A stretch of 6,954 bases of DNA from Candidatus Zixiibacteriota bacterium (GTDB lineage Bacteria > Zixibacteria > MSB-5A5 > SM1-73): contig CP070839.1 in the NCBI GenBank assembly GCA_020341875.1, positions 850,970 to 857,923 on the forward strand, read 5' to 3'. Within the stretch, counting starts at the first letter, position 1, and the number at the start of each line of letters is the position of its first letter. Positions 6,413 through 6,954 of the stretch are shown here, piece by piece. The notes beneath the pieces are model-generated. The model made no database searches. It saw only the letters and a list, made by a program, of their open reading frames with translations, and was not told where the DNA came from. The translations under genes and the position numbers were made by a program.

Positions 6413-6457
6413 TGCATAAGCCTGCCAACAACCTTTGGGATTTCACTTGGGGGAGGG

Positions 6458-6954
6458 ATGGTGAAATCGAATTCTATCTGGATTTCTTCACCCGCGTGGT
6501 ATGTTCAGATCGTTTTCCTTCTCATCGTTCTTGGGTTCTCGCCTGGAGTCTCAGTGCCTGCTGATCTCTCTCCTCCCGCTTTTCTCACCGCCATCAGCGA
6601 TCAGGATGGAGAGGTTCCGCTTTTCTGGCTCAGTCCGCATCCGGACACCGTGAACATAGCTTATCATTCAGGAACCATGATAAGGCGATTCTATGCGTCT
6701 GCCACCTGGCAGGAGAATTGCGTGGCCGTCAGGATGGTTTCGCTTTCGGTTCCTTTTTATCTGCTGAGGTCAAGAGTCTACGTTTCTCATCAGGGGGCCG
6801 ACTTTGACCCCAACTACAATTTTCGTGCTCCATTCTCCGTGACGGTCAGCCAAGATTCGATGGGTTTGCCTCGGAACTTCTTTTTGGATTCGGTCTTGAC
6901 ATCGGCCGACGGAGAAGACAGCTTGGCCGCCGGAGAGTGGGTGGACATCGAACA
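6458..6954 (+). CDS. Secreted protein of unknown function, 3' end beyond the window
   Basis: An open frame of 165 codons runs from an ATG at 6458 to the right edge without a stop, so the gene is incomplete here. The N-terminus has a short polar start, then a hydrophobic stretch at about 17-29 (VQIVFLLIVLGFS) and small residues near VSVPADLS, fitting a signal peptide cut around residue 35. The mature part starts PAFLTAISDQDGEVPLFWLS (40-59), which reads like a fibronectin-III-like or similar beta-sandwich strand, followed by many alternating hydrophobic strands. An FDPNYNFR-APF-SVTV segment follows at about 116-130. No catalytic motif is visible. GGGGGAGGG abuts the ATG, so the GTG one codon later (6461) is an equally good start. 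It diverges from the methyltransferase gene. It is probably a cell-surface or extracellular protein, perhaps with a sorting domain in the missing C-terminus; this is inference. Confidence 0.75.
   Translation, partial: MVKSNSIWISSPAWYVQIVFLLIVLGFSPGVSVPADLSPPAFLTAISDQDGEVPLFWLSPHPDTVNIAYHSGTMIRRFYASATWQENCVAVRMVSLSVPFYLLRSRVYVSHQGADFDPNYNFRAPFSVTVSQDSMGLPRNFFLDSVLTSADGEDSLAAGEWVDIE

Overview
The window reads as ordinary chromosomal DNA from a bacterium. Both recognisable promoters are sigma-70 type, Shine-Dalgarno sites are good, and two of the proteins have N-terminal export signals. G+C looks moderate (about the low fifties per cent by eye). Three traits recall uncultivated bacterial lineages such as the FCB-related candidate phyla: the secreted beta-rich protein at the right end, the roughly 950-residue M14 peptidase with a C-terminal amidotransferase-like domain, and an intergenic palindromic element. 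This taxonomic guess is weak and rests on general resemblance only.

Five complete genes lie on the minus strand and are transcribed right to left. They encode a class I SAM-dependent methyltransferase (5421-6164), a large secreted M14 zinc carboxypeptidase (2392-5247), a 70-residue four-cysteine protein of unknown function (2091-2303), an LsrF/DhnA-type class I aldolase (1235-2026) and a zinc-dependent medium-chain dehydrogenase (66-1097). A possible start of a further minus-strand gene lies at the extreme left edge (1-33). On the plus strand, diverging from the methyltransferase, one gene starts near 6458 and runs off the right end. It encodes an exported protein of unknown function.

A near-consensus promoter (6209-6237) should drive the methyltransferase. 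A second promoter (5350-5378), with a perfect 17-base palindrome over its -35 box, lies between the methyltransferase and the peptidase. It may allow separate control of the peptidase and possibly of the genes beyond it. No convincing Rho-independent terminator was found between the minus-strand genes, so read-through is possible, but a single operon is not proven. A compact multi-hairpin palindromic element (1130-1196) separates the aldolase and dehydrogenase genes.

The aldolase and dehydrogenase are the likeliest functional pair: a Schiff-base aldolase or thiolase acting on a phosphorylated sugar-like compound, and an NAD-preferring polyol or sugar dehydrogenase. The peptidase, the small cysteine protein and the methyltransferase have no obvious link to them. 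I see no CRISPR array, tRNA, rRNA, transposase, phage gene or recognisable defence system, and nothing that amounts to a clear new multi-gene system. The most open questions are the four-cysteine protein, the palindrome over the peptidase promoter, the palindromic element and the secreted protein.
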